A DNA stretch of 54,786 bases from Cyanobacteria bacterium MAG CAR3_bin_5 (lineage in GTDB: Bacteria > Cyanobacteriota > Cyanobacteriia > PCC-6307 > Cyanobiaceae): contig JAPOTR010000037.1 in the NCBI GenBank assembly GCA_026709085.1, positions 1-54,786 on the forward strand. The letters run 5' to 3'. Every line of letters starts with the position of its first letter. The stretch's first letter is position 1. A program made the translations under genes and the position numbers. Shown piece after piece: positions 18,340 through 26,417 of this stretch. Under the pieces are notes generated by a model, which was not told the origin of the DNA, made no database searches, and saw only the letters and a program-made list of their open reading frames with translations.

Positions 18340-18922
18340 GGGAAGTGAAGAGGGTGGGGACGGGAAAAGAGAAAGGAGAGGAAGAGAGGCAAGCAGGCCC
18401 TCACCCCGTGGGGGACCCGCGGATCATGGACAAGGCGTTTCCCTGAACGGGAACGAAGGTTGCCCGGGCCGGATCTGTCCCGGAACTTCCCAGCCCGCCA
18501 TTGTTCACCGCTGGACTCTGCAGCGGACTCGCGGTTGACCTGGGCGCTGCCTCGATAAGGAGGCAAGAAGAAACAACGACAGCAGGGACGTCAGTCAGTA
18601 GCCCGGGAGAAGAAGCGGGATATGGGAACTTGTCGAAAAGCTGACGTTTGCGCCAATGAGGGATTGAACGAGAAGTATTAAGAAATTCCTCGAAACTGTA
18701 CTGAAGGCTTGAGAAGTTAGTTAGGCTGGCGTGCTGGCGTGCTGGCGTGCTGGCGTCTTCCCGCCACACTCACGCCTATCAGCTTCCCTGGGGACATGGG
18801 GCTTTTCTCGAAGCTGGCGGCAGCGGTGATTGCTTGAGAGGAGCACAAGGGGAAAACCACCATTTCTGGTAAAAACAATTTTGGGCCCGAAGCACCGACT
18901 TGTCAACCCAATTCCACCCTCT
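18340..18922. other. Intergenic stretch, no gene recognised
   Basis: A 122-codon minus-strand frame exists here but has no recognisable domain and mixed composition. The only notable element is the 8-bp tandem repeat at 18725-18756. This is the right end of the interval bounded by the lyase duplications. Confidence 0.5.
18725..18756. repeat. 8-bp tandem repeat, four copies
   Basis: GCTGGCGT is repeated four times exactly. It is non-coding as far as I can tell. Confidence 0.9.
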
Positions 18923-19223
18923 TCTTCAGCTTCAGCTTGATTCACAACGGGCCTGGGCCTCACGGCGCAGCTTCTCCAGATCCTCCAGCGGAGTGCAACG
19001 GGTTTCCGTGGCGTAGCTCACCAGGTTGGGGCCGTCCATGAGTTGGACCGTGCCCACCCGCACCCGCACGTCTTCATTGAGAAACCAGCAGCGCTCGCTG
19101 CCCACGTTGCGGTCGTAGAGGGTGTGAATGGTGAGCAGGCCGTCCTCGTCAAAGCGGTAGGGACTGATCACCGGCGTGGCCTCCACGTAGCCCACGTCCC
19201 GCACCAGACGGCCACAGCCCCGG
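18923..19223 (-). repeat. Direct repeat B: 3' half of the intact bilin lyase gene
   Basis: This is the counterpart of 14351-14651 and lies within the full-length lyase gene. The two copies are in the same orientation and bracket 14652-18922, the arrangement expected after single-crossover integration of a circle or a tandem duplication. Confidence 0.9.
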
Positions 19224-19495
19224 CCCGGTCCTGGCAGGTCCACCAGCACGGCCCCGTAGCGCTCGTCGGCCGGCCCCTGGCGATGGTTGCCCTGCCACTG
19301 GAAGCGGGCTCCCATGGCGGCGGCGCTGCAGGGAACCTGTTGTTGGGAGCAAACCCGCTGCACCGCCTCGTCCTCCTTCTCCAGCAGGGTGATGATCAGG
19401 TTGGACTCACCGGATTGGTCCGGGGAGAAGTCGAAATGATGGACACTGCGCACCGATAACCAGGTGCCGGCACTGAGGCGCAGGAAGTCCGCCAT
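18932..19495 (-). CDS. CpcS/CpeS-family phycobiliprotein bilin lyase
   Basis: The 187-residue protein has the 10-stranded barrel lyase signature: FLRLSAGTWLSVRSVHHFDF at the start, GRLVRDVGYVEATPV, the beta-hairpin LLTIHTLYDRNVGSERCWF and LRLRVST-like VRVRVGTVQLM. CpcS/CpeS lyases attach bilins to Cys-82/84 of phycobiliproteins. ATG 19495 is chosen because MADFLRLSAG is the normal family start. It is divergent from the pentapeptide and CpeY-like genes, consistent with a phycobilisome rod-assembly cluster. The copy of its 3' end at 14.4 kb is a fragment. Confidence 0.82.
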   Translation of the reverse strand: MADFLRLSAGTWLSVRSVHHFDFSPDQSGESNLIITLLEKEDEAVQRVCSQQQVPCSAAAMGARFQWQGNHRQGPADERYGAVLVDLPGPGRGCGRLVRDVGYVEATPVISPYRFDEDGLLTIHTLYDRNVGSERCWFLNEDVRVRVGTVQLMDGPNLVSYATETRCTPLEDLEKLRREAQARCESS

Positions 19496-19591
19496 CGAGC
19501 GGGGTGGAGAAAAAGGCAACAACCCATGGCAGACCCATCCATGGTGCCCTGTCGCTGTCACAAGCTGGGAAAGCTGATCAGCATTGTGTCC

Positions 19592-20284
19592 ATGGATCAC
19601 CAGCCGCGGCCCGCCACCAGCCCGGATGCTCCACCCCAGGGCAGCGCCATGGGAGATTTACGGGGGGCCGACTGGCAAGGCCGCCAGCTTGGGGCGGTGG
19701 ATCTGCGGGAGGTCAAGCTCTGCCGCGCCGACCTACGGGGCGCAGACCTGGGGGAGGCAAATCTGGAAGGAGCCGATCTCGGCTTGGCCCGCTACGACGC
19801 TTTGACCCGCTGGCCACCGGGCTTTGCCTATGCCCGCTCCGGCGCCGTGGGTCCGGGGGCAAAGCTGGGGGGCGCGTTTCTGAACACCGCCGATCTGCGG
19901 GGCATGGATCTGCGGGGGGCTTTCATGCTGGGGGTCTATCTGAGCGGGGCCGACTGCCGCGGCGCCCTGATGCAGGACATGGGCTTCGCCAACGGGGACC
20001 TGCGCCGGGGCCGCTTCTGTGGCGCCCTGCTCACCGGCAGCCGCTTTGCCTATGCTCAGCTTGAGGGCTGTGATTTCCGGGCCGCCGATCTGCGGGGGGC
20101 GGATTTCACGGAGGTGGGGAGCATCGCGGGGGCTGTGTTCACCGGCGCCCTGGGCTTGGAGGGCTGGCGGGACGAACTGCTGTCCCGGCCCTATCAGGAA
20201 CTGGATTGCTGGAATCGCCTGGCCCGCTGCACCACCCGCGAGAGCCTGGAGAGCATGAACACCCACGGCGCCCCCCATGGCTGA
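19592..20284 (+). CDS. Pentapeptide-repeat protein
   Basis: The product is 230 residues from ATG 19592; ATGs at 19526 and 19649 are alternatives. Repeats of the A(D/N)LXX type form two blocks: GADWQGRQLGAVDLREVKLC with LRGADLGEANLEGADLG, and a longer one from GAFLNTADLRGMDLRGAF to DLRGADFTEVG. This predicts a right-handed quadrilateral beta-helix. The C-terminal tail (LLSRPYQELDCWNRLARCTT) is non-repeat. The stop overlaps the next gene's ATG by 8 bp, so it is probably co-translated with the CpeY-like lyase and may serve phycobilisome assembly; its specific function is unknown. Confidence 0.75.
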   Translation: MDHQPRPATSPDAPPQGSAMGDLRGADWQGRQLGAVDLREVKLCRADLRGADLGEANLEGADLGLARYDALTRWPPGFAYARSGAVGPGAKLGGAFLNTADLRGMDLRGAFMLGVYLSGADCRGALMQDMGFANGDLRRGRFCGALLTGSRFAYAQLEGCDFRAADLRGADFTEVGSIAGAVFTGALGLEGWRDELLSRPYQELDCWNRLARCTTRESLESMNTHGAPHG

Positions 20285-21536
20285 GCGCTTCGACAGCCTG
20301 TTCGGCTGGCTGGATGAGCAGGAGGCCATTCGGGTGCTCCACAGCCATGCCGCCACCCTGCCCAATCCCGGCCTGCAGTACGTGGCCGCCACCCGTCTGG
20401 GGGCCGCCAGCAGCCCGGAATCCCTCAACGCTCTGCTGGCGGCGGCGGCATGGCGGGGCCACGGCATCAATGAACGCCTAACCCGCCGCAAGGCCCTGGA
20501 GGCCCTGGGTCGTCGCCCTGATCCCCGCAGTCTGGCCCGGGTGCTGGAGGCCCTGGGCAGCAGCGATGCAGGGGCAGTGGTCAGTGCCGCCAACAGCCTC
20601 TCCCGGCTCCGGGACGCCGGACAGACCATGGACCCGGACCGGCTCACAGAGGTTTTGCTGGGGGCGCTCCATGGTCCCGGCGCCCAACAGCGGGCCGTGA
20701 TTCAGTGCCTCACTCGCCTGGAACTCCATGGCGCCAGGGACGCGGTGGAACGCTGCATCAACCACCCGGATCGCCTGCTGGACGGGGCGGCCCGAGCCTG
20801 CCTGGTGCGCCAGGGGGGGCTTGGTGCGCTGCTGGAGCCCGTGCTGAGACGTCTTCAGGATCCGGAGCCGGGCCAGCGGCGCACCGCGGTCATTGATCTG
20901 GGCCTGGCGGGACAACCGGAGCACTTGGCAGCGGTGGTGCGCACACCGGTCTCCATGCCCCTGCGGGCGTTGACGGCCTTTTCCCTGGCCCGCCGGGCCC
21001 TGGCCAGCGGCCAGCCCCCGGCTCCCGTGGCGGCCCTCCTGGATGAACTCTGCCATGACGACCCCCGCCGGTTGTGGCTCATCGGCCACCCCGAACCCAC
21101 GGACAATACCCCCGCCGGGTGGATCCGGTTGTTGCTGCAACGGGACGAGAATTGTCAATATGCCGCCGCCGCGGGCATCCTTGAGCAGTCCAGGGCCAAC
21201 CAGTCCGTAATTCTGGAACACCTGCACCGGCGCCACCACAGCGACTACGGCGGCCATTACATGCTGATGCGGCTGGTGGGTCTGGGGGGCCACCGGGAGT
21301 GGAGCGCCTGGCTCGAGCAGGGCCTGGCCCAAACAGCCCCCCAATACCGAAAATCCCGTATTGCCGCGGCGGTGGCCATGGGGGAGTTGACCCTCAGGAA
21401 CCAGCAGGACCCTCTGCAACGCCTGCAGGATCCCTACCACGGGGAGCAACTGCGCTGGGCCGGCGCCATGGCGCTGGCCATGATCCGGGGTCAGACCCAA
21501 ACATCCCGGGCCGTGAGGGCCCAGGCCTTACGCTAG
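20277..21536 (+). CDS. cpeY: CpeY-like HEAT-repeat phycoerythrobilin lyase subunit
   Basis: The 419-residue protein is an alpha-solenoid of HEAT repeats. The start (ERFDSLFGWLDEQEAI...), the RRKALEALGRR block, and especially HSDYGGHYMLMRLVG followed by APQYRKSRIAAAVAMGEL match the E/F-type lyase CpeY, which with CpeZ attaches phycoerythrobilin to alpha-phycoerythrin. The paralogues MpeV/MpeU/CpeF share the fold, so the exact member is not certain. The operon with the pentapeptide protein and the divergent CpeS-type lyase supports a phycobilisome role. No cpeZ is visible in the window. Confidence 0.7.
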   Translation: MAERFDSLFGWLDEQEAIRVLHSHAATLPNPGLQYVAATRLGAASSPESLNALLAAAAWRGHGINERLTRRKALEALGRRPDPRSLARVLEALGSSDAGAVVSAANSLSRLRDAGQTMDPDRLTEVLLGALHGPGAQQRAVIQCLTRLELHGARDAVERCINHPDRLLDGAARACLVRQGGLGALLEPVLRRLQDPEPGQRRTAVIDLGLAGQPEHLAAVVRTPVSMPLRALTAFSLARRALASGQPPAPVAALLDELCHDDPRRLWLIGHPEPTDNTPAGWIRLLLQRDENCQYAAAAGILEQSRANQSVILEHLHRRHHSDYGGHYMLMRLVGLGGHREWSAWLEQGLAQTAPQYRKSRIAAAVAMGELTLRNQQDPLQRLQDPYHGEQLRWAGAMALAMIRGQTQTSRAVRAQALR

Positions 21537-21543
21537 CGACTCC

Positions 21544-21759
21544 ATGACCTCGCCACCGAGATCCATGCTCCCGTTCCTGCGGCAACTGTTCAGCGACAAC
21601 CGTCGTGACGGCTCCCGCATGGTGAGCAGTGCATTGCTGGTGGCCTTCGGGGGACTGCTCTACCGGGATCATCCCCTCGGGATTGTCACGGCTGCTGGCG
21701 CAGGGATCCTGGCCTTGGCGTGGTTCCTGCTCTACCTGGGTCTGGAGAAGAAGCGCTGA
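21544..21759 (+). CDS. Small membrane protein
   Basis: The 71-residue product (64 from an ATG at 21565) has two hydrophobic segments, MVSSALLVAFGGLLY and GIVTAAGAGILALAWFLLYL, and a basic C-terminus EKKR. It follows the CpeY-like gene by 7 bp on the same strand and has matching codon use, so it is probably the last gene of that operon. No family is recognised. Confidence 0.5.
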   Translation: MTSPPRSMLPFLRQLFSDNRRDGSRMVSSALLVAFGGLLYRDHPLGIVTAAGAGILALAWFLLYLGLEKKR

Positions 21760-21766
21760 CCGCCAC

Positions 21767-22546
21767 TCAGCAGGCAGCGGTCCTGCTGTTGCGGCGATAC
21801 TCCTTCAGAATGAATCCACCTGCCTCCTTCTTCCGACAATTTGTCAGGTCTGCGAGGGGCTTTGTTCTTGCTGGACCAAAAACGAACAGAGACTGCTGTT
21901 GGCTCACGTCGTACCACCGTGCGCGAATCTCGTATGGCCCGTCACGACGTGGACTGCCGTCTTTTTTATCCTGGAAGGCATGGATGGTTTTCCAGTCGGT
22001 TCCTGGTGTAAACTTGATGCGCTTGAGGTGATCCTTCGCCACCGATAGAACTACGATCTGGGGACAGAGTGCCTCAAGCAGTCTGTGGAAAAGTGGGCCG
22101 CCATTCTTCTCAAGAGCCTTATGATAAGTTTTGTCCAGTTTGCTCCATGTCGGATCCGTTGCCACGGGGGAACAGATTTCCGTATGAAGCGCTGTGGATG
22201 CGTTCTTCCCGTCATAGTAGCTTGCTCCCAGCCCATCGAGCAGTGGCTCAAATGACTGGAACCATTCACGGTAAGGATCCTCGCGGAAATAAGCCGATAT
22301 GGCCCCAAGATAGCGCTCCGGCTCGCGTCCGTGGTTGTTCTTGAGAAGCGGAAAGCGCTGGAATGGCTCCTCAGTCGGAAATTCGTGATGCGAGGGATTC
22401 AAAGCCACCGTCACCACCCGCAGGGACGATGCACGATAAGCTGGAAGATTGCCGAAAAACAGAATCGGCGCCGCCGGGGTTACACAGCAAGGCAGAAGAG
22501 CTACATGGTCAAATGTAGTCCAGGCTTGTGCGACCAGCGAATCCAT
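21767..22546 (-). CDS. Unknown protein, possibly uracil-DNA-glycosylase-like fold
   Basis: This is a 259-residue protein from ATG 22546; the frame extends 25 more codons. The segment LRVVTVALNPSHHEFP resembles the first strand and loop of the UDG superfamily (beta-strand then NPS/NPG), and LCPQIVVLSVAKDHLKRI could be the second. The typical catalytic residues of known UDGs are not obvious, so this is only a suggestion. GC is moderately lower than in the cpeY operon. It is convergent with the small membrane protein, 7 bp apart. Confidence 0.5.
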   Translation of the reverse strand: MDSLVAQAWTTFDHVALLPCCVTPAAPILFFGNLPAYRASSLRVVTVALNPSHHEFPTEEPFQRFPLLKNNHGREPERYLGAISAYFREDPYREWFQSFEPLLDGLGASYYDGKNASTALHTEICSPVATDPTWSKLDKTYHKALEKNGGPLFHRLLEALCPQIVVLSVAKDHLKRIKFTPGTDWKTIHAFQDKKDGSPRRDGPYEIRARWYDVSQQQSLFVFGPARTKPLADLTNCRKKEAGGFILKEYRRNSRTAAC

Positions 22547-22651
22547 AGCCAGTGGTGGAGAGGCTTGGCATAGCCAAGCAGGCTTGTCGGGTGGTGGAGT
22601 GAAATTTTTCGTGGCGCCCATACGTAATTGGTCGATAATTGACCATGCTAA

Positions 22652-23095
22652 CTACGGATCACTTGCAGGGATAGTAATCGCTGCTGGCTTAAACGAAAGA
22701 TACCAGACTGATTCAATTTTGATCTGAGAAGAAGAACTGTAATTGCAGGCATTCTCAGAATAGTCTGAAACGTAACTGTTCAATAGACCTTTCCCATCAA
22801 TCACGAAACCTGTAATGCCTGATGTACTGCTATTTAAGGCATTGTATAAAATCTCGCCACTAACTACCCCAGTTACGGGTTGTTTGGCTGTAATATTATA
22901 AGTAAAACTTCCACCAAAAGAACAACTGTCTCCGAAGCTGCTTTCTTCAAAATCCCAATCACTGATACCAACCAACTCACCTATTTGGAGGCCTACATCC
23001 TTAGGCAGCTTCTGGTCATCGCTGCCACAAGAAACTAACAAGATAGAAGACAGCGCCAGGATCAGAAGAGATAGGGACGGAAACCGAAAAGCCAT
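22652..23095 (-). CDS. Short AT-rich lipoprotein
   Basis: This is a 147-residue protein with a textbook lipoprotein signal: FPSLSLLILALSSILLVSCG, Cys at the cleavage site. The mature part (VGISDWDFEESSFGDSCSFG, EILYNALNSSTSGITGFVID) is beta-rich with several Ser/Tyr and two further cysteines. No family is recognised. AT content is well above the flanking genes, which points to transfer. The ATG at 23095 is preferred because it starts the signal peptide directly. Confidence 0.6.
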   Translation of the reverse strand: MAFRFPSLSLLILALSSILLVSCGSDDQKLPKDVGLQIGELVGISDWDFEESSFGDSCSFGGSFTYNITAKQPVTGVVSGEILYNALNSSTSGITGFVIDGKGLLNSYVSDYSENACNYSSSSQIKIESVWYLSFKPAAITIPASDP

Positions 23096-23421
23096 TCGGG
23101 CTGGGAAAAACGCACATACAGTATGGATGCAAACGCCCCTGCCAATAAACAACTGTGAACTTTTGCTACAGTCTGTAAGCGCCACAGTGCTCGCACTGAC
23201 CGATCATTGCTGGCCCTTCAAGGGCTTCTGGACACCTCGAAAAATTGCCGTTCCCCCAACCTGGGAAGCTGGCTGGTCCATAGGCAACCCTCTTCAGGGC
23301 TGATCCAGGGCTGAGCCTTCTTAGGGTGAACAGAAAGAAATTCTGGAAAACCTGACCCGCACCTTGCCATGGACCGGGGGCAGAGTGTAAAAGGGACTAC
23401 CGAGTGATTTGCGTTTCCGCC

Positions 23422-24057
23422 ATGGTTCTCCAGCTTGGTGACACCGTTCCCGATTTTACCCAGAGTTCCCAGTTGGGTCCCGTCAATCTCTACGACTTTG
23501 CCGGTGAAAGCTGGGTGGTGCTGTTCTCCCATCCTGCGGACTACACCCCTGTCTGCACCACGGAGTTGGGCGAGGTGGCCAAGCTGCGGGCCGAGTGGGA
23601 CAAGCGCAACGTCAAGACCATTGCCCTGAGCGTGGATTCGGCCACAAGCCACACGGGCTGGATCAGCGACATCAACGAGACCCAGAGCACCGCTGTGGAT
23701 TATCCCATCCTCGCCGATGAGGACAAGACGGTGAGCAATCTCTACGGGATGATCCACCCCAGCGCCTCCAACAGCCTGACGGTGCGCTCCGTCTTCATCA
23801 TCGATCCCGACAAGAAGCTGCGCCTGCAGATCACCTACCCCGCCTCCACAGGCCGCAACTTCGACGAGATTCTCCGGGTGATCGACTCCCTCCAGCTTAC
23901 GGACAACCATTCCGTGGCCACGCCGGTGAATTGGAAGGACGGGGAAGACTGTGTGGTGGTGCCGTCCATCTCCACGGAGGACGCCAAGGTGAAGTTCAGC
24001 AAGGGGGTGACGGAGATCAAGCCCTATCTGCGCATGACGCCCCAGCCCAACAAGTAG
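23422..24057 (+). CDS. 1-Cys peroxiredoxin (Prx6 type)
   Basis: The 211-residue thiol peroxidase reduces H2O2 and organic hydroperoxides. The active site is FSHPADYTPVCTTE with the peroxidatic Cys45. RSVFIIDPDKKLRLQITYPA and the long C-terminal domain (GEDCVVVPSIS, KPYLRMTPQP) are typical of Prx6; a second resolving cysteine is not conserved in the usual 2-Cys position. ATG 23422 is used instead of the GTG at 23404. A GGCGCC hairpin follows the stop (24058-24083) and may be a terminator. Confidence 0.9.
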   Translation: MVLQLGDTVPDFTQSSQLGPVNLYDFAGESWVVLFSHPADYTPVCTTELGEVAKLRAEWDKRNVKTIALSVDSATSHTGWISDINETQSTAVDYPILADEDKTVSNLYGMIHPSASNSLTVRSVFIIDPDKKLRLQITYPASTGRNFDEILRVIDSLQLTDNHSVATPVNWKDGEDCVVVPSISTEDAKVKFSKGVTEIKPYLRMTPQPNK

Positions 24058-24146
24058 GCGCCAACCCATGGGCGCCAGCAGGTTCTGCCCCTTGGCCTTA
24101 GCCCGCCAGCGGACCGCCGTCCCGGCGGCATGAGGAGGGGTCAGCC

Positions 24147-25559
24147 TTGGTTGTCCGGCGTTCTTTCAACTGGTTTTCTCCCTGGGTCGGTCAGCAAAGG
24201 GACAGGCTGTCACGCCTGACGGTGCCCCAGTTCACGGCCCTCTGTGGCGGGCTGGTGATTCTGGTGGGCAGCCTGTTCCTCTGGATGCCCTGGGCCCATG
24301 GCCAGCCCATGTCCTACTGGCAGGCCCTTTTCACGGCCACGTCCGCCGTTACCGTTACCGGCCTGTCCATCATTGATCCCGGTCACGACCTGACGGGTTT
24401 TGGTCAGTTGATCCTGATGGTGCTGATTTTCATCGGCGGCCTGGGCCTGATGGCCATCTCCATCTACCTGCAGGGTTTTGTCCACCAGGGAGCCCGCCTC
24501 AAACGCCGGGTGGACAGTGGCGAGCGCATCCTGGATCAGTTCGGCGTGGGCGGCGTGGGTCGAACCTTCCGGCATATCGCCCGGGTGGCGCTGGGACTGG
24601 TGACCGCCGGCGCCGTGCTGCTGTTCCTGCTGGGCTTTGCCGCCAGCGAGGCTTCCCTGCCGCGCCGGCTCTGGTTCTGTCTGTTCCATGCAGCCAGCGC
24701 CTACAACAATGCCGGCTTCTCCCTCTGGAGTGACAGCCTGAAGAGCATTACCGCCAATCTCCCGGCCCAACTGGTGATCATGGTCTTGATCGTCAGCGGC
24801 GGGCTGGGCTACCGGGTCCATGCCGAACTCCGGGATCGCAGGAACTGGTTCCCGCTGCGGTGGCGCCGGCTGGACCTGCAGGCCAAGGTGGTGCTCCTGT
24901 CCTCCCTGTTGCTGATCCTGGTGGGATGGTTGGGTCTGCTGCTCTATGAAAGCCTTAACAGCGATCCCCTCTCTTTCCAGAGCCTCTCCGCCGCCGAGCG
25001 CGTCTGGAGCGCCCTGTTCCAGTCGGTCTCGGCCCGCACGGCCGGGTTCCAGACCATTCCCCTTGGTCTGGACCATGTATCAGGGGCCAGCCTGGTGCTG
25101 CTCATGCTGCTGATGTTCATCGGCGCCAGCCCCGGCGGCACCGGGGGCGGCTTGAAAACCTCCACCATGGCCATTCTCCTGGCCGCCACCGCCTCCACCC
25201 TGCGACGCCGGGAAGACGTGGTGCTTCTCTCCCGCACCATCGACACCAGACTGGTGGTTCAGGCCACGGCGCTGGTGGTGAGTTCCCTGCTGTTCATCAG
25301 CGCCATGGTGTTGATGATCGCTGTTGGTTCACACCAGGATTTCACCTTCCTGGAAAGCCTGTTCACCTGTATCTCCGCCTTTGCTACCGTGGGTTTTGAC
25401 GTGGGTATTCTCGGGAAACTCAACTTCTGGGGGCAGTTGGTGCTGATGGTGGGGATGTTCGTTGGGCGTCTCGGGCTCCTCCTGCTGTTTTCCGCCTTGG
25501 TGCAGCCGTTTCCCAAGACCACCCTTGTGCGCTATCCCCGTGAACAACTCACTGTTTGA
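24147..25559 (+). CDS. ktrB: K+ transporter channel subunit KtrB/TrkH family
   Basis: The 470-residue membrane protein has four M1-P-M2 repeats. The four filter loops are visible as SAVTVTGLS, ASAYNNAGFS, SARTAGFQT and ISAFATVGFD, the normal degenerate TVGYG-like set of Ktr/Trk channels. The start is a TTG with a strong GAGGAGGGG seven bases upstream. It mediates Na+-dependent K+ uptake together with the RCK subunit encoded 14 bp downstream. In cyanobacteria the Ktr system is important for salt and osmotic adaptation. Confidence 0.9.
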   Translation: MVVRRSFNWFSPWVGQQRDRLSRLTVPQFTALCGGLVILVGSLFLWMPWAHGQPMSYWQALFTATSAVTVTGLSIIDPGHDLTGFGQLILMVLIFIGGLGLMAISIYLQGFVHQGARLKRRVDSGERILDQFGVGGVGRTFRHIARVALGLVTAGAVLLFLLGFAASEASLPRRLWFCLFHAASAYNNAGFSLWSDSLKSITANLPAQLVIMVLIVSGGLGYRVHAELRDRRNWFPLRWRRLDLQAKVVLLSSLLLILVGWLGLLLYESLNSDPLSFQSLSAAERVWSALFQSVSARTAGFQTIPLGLDHVSGASLVLLMLLMFIGASPGGTGGGLKTSTMAILLAATASTLRRREDVVLLSRTIDTRLVVQATALVVSSLLFISAMVLMIAVGSHQDFTFLESLFTCISAFATVGFDVGILGKLNFWGQLVLMVGMFVGRLGLLLLFSALVQPFPKTTLVRYPREQLTV

Positions 25560-25573
25560 GCGGAGCCCGGCCC

Positions 25574-26356
25574 ATGTCTTTGCCAAGCCCATCCCCGGAG
25601 ACACGGCCCGGCGCCCCCGGCCGGGATAACGCCCGGGACGGCACAGGCTCCTGGTGGAAGCGCAAGACAGGCCCCCGGCAAACCTTTGCCGTGGTTGGCT
25701 TGGGACGGTTCGGGTTGGCGGTGTGCAAGGAATTGATCGCGTCCCGGAAGAGCGTGATTGCCATCGATAAGGACCCTCGCCTGGTGGAAAGGCTGCTGCG
25801 GCAGGATGAAGACTTCAAGAGCGCCGTCACCCTGAGCGTGGACGCCACGGAGGAAGAGGAACTCAAGGAGACGGGCGCCCTGGACGTGGACACCTTTGTG
25901 GTGGCGCTGGGGGAGCCGCTGGAAGCCAGCCTCACCACCACCTACATCGCCAAATACGGCACGTCCTCCACCGTCAAGACGGTCTGTTCCCGCGCCAGCA
26001 ATTATCTCCATGAACGCATGTTAAAAGCGGTTGGCGCTGATCGGGTGACCTTCCCCTCCCGGGAGCAGGGGCGGCAGTTGGGGGAACAACTTGTGCGCCC
26101 CAGCCTGCTGGATCGCCTGCAACTGGACAGCAGAAACAGCATCGAAGAGGTGCAGGTGCCCAAGGAGTTTGTCCAACGGTCCCTGCGGGACATCAACCTG
26201 CGCAAGGATTACGGGGTGAGTGTGCTGGCCGCCGGCAGCCAGGGGGATCTGCGGGTCAATCCCCCCGCCTCCATGATCCTCAGCCCCAACGACGTGCTTG
26301 TGGTCATGGGCAGTCAGGAGGACATCAAGCGCATGCACCAATTCTCCGATAGTTGA
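25574..26356 (+). CDS. ktrA: Ktr regulatory subunit KtrA (RCK/TrkA-N)
   Basis: The 260-residue cytoplasmic gating subunit has a variable Pro-rich start (residues 1-36), then RCK-N with the Rossmann loop FAVVGLGRFG (38-47) and acidic DKDP at the end of strand 2, and RCK-C with VLAAGSQGDLRVNPPAS and DVLVVMGSQEDI. It binds ATP/ADP and controls KtrB. The N-terminal extension of about 30 residues is longer than in Bacillus KtrA. It is probably co-transcribed with ktrB. Confidence 0.9.
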   Translation: MSLPSPSPETRPGAPGRDNARDGTGSWWKRKTGPRQTFAVVGLGRFGLAVCKELIASRKSVIAIDKDPRLVERLLRQDEDFKSAVTLSVDATEEEELKETGALDVDTFVVALGEPLEASLTTTYIAKYGTSSTVKTVCSRASNYLHERMLKAVGADRVTFPSREQGRQLGEQLVRPSLLDRLQLDSRNSIEEVQVPKEFVQRSLRDINLRKDYGVSVLAAGSQGDLRVNPPASMILSPNDVLVVMGSQEDIKRMHQFSDS

Positions 26357-26417
26357 CCGTGGGCTGACCATGGCCGGCCACCGCCTCAAGCAAGTTCAGA
26401 AGACGAGTTCAGCAGGT

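Noticed and set aside
18401..18769. 122-codon minus-strand open frame
   Set aside because: It has no start signal, no domain and mixed composition; it includes the octamer repeat.
22624..22647. Small palindrome TTGGTCGATAATTGACCA as an operator
   Set aside because: The paired arms are only five bases; too weak to separate from chance.
23218..24069. 283-codon minus-strand open frame over the peroxiredoxin
   Set aside because: It is antisense to a clear Prx6 gene. Its tail at 23218-23330 looked vaguely transposase-like but not enough to call.
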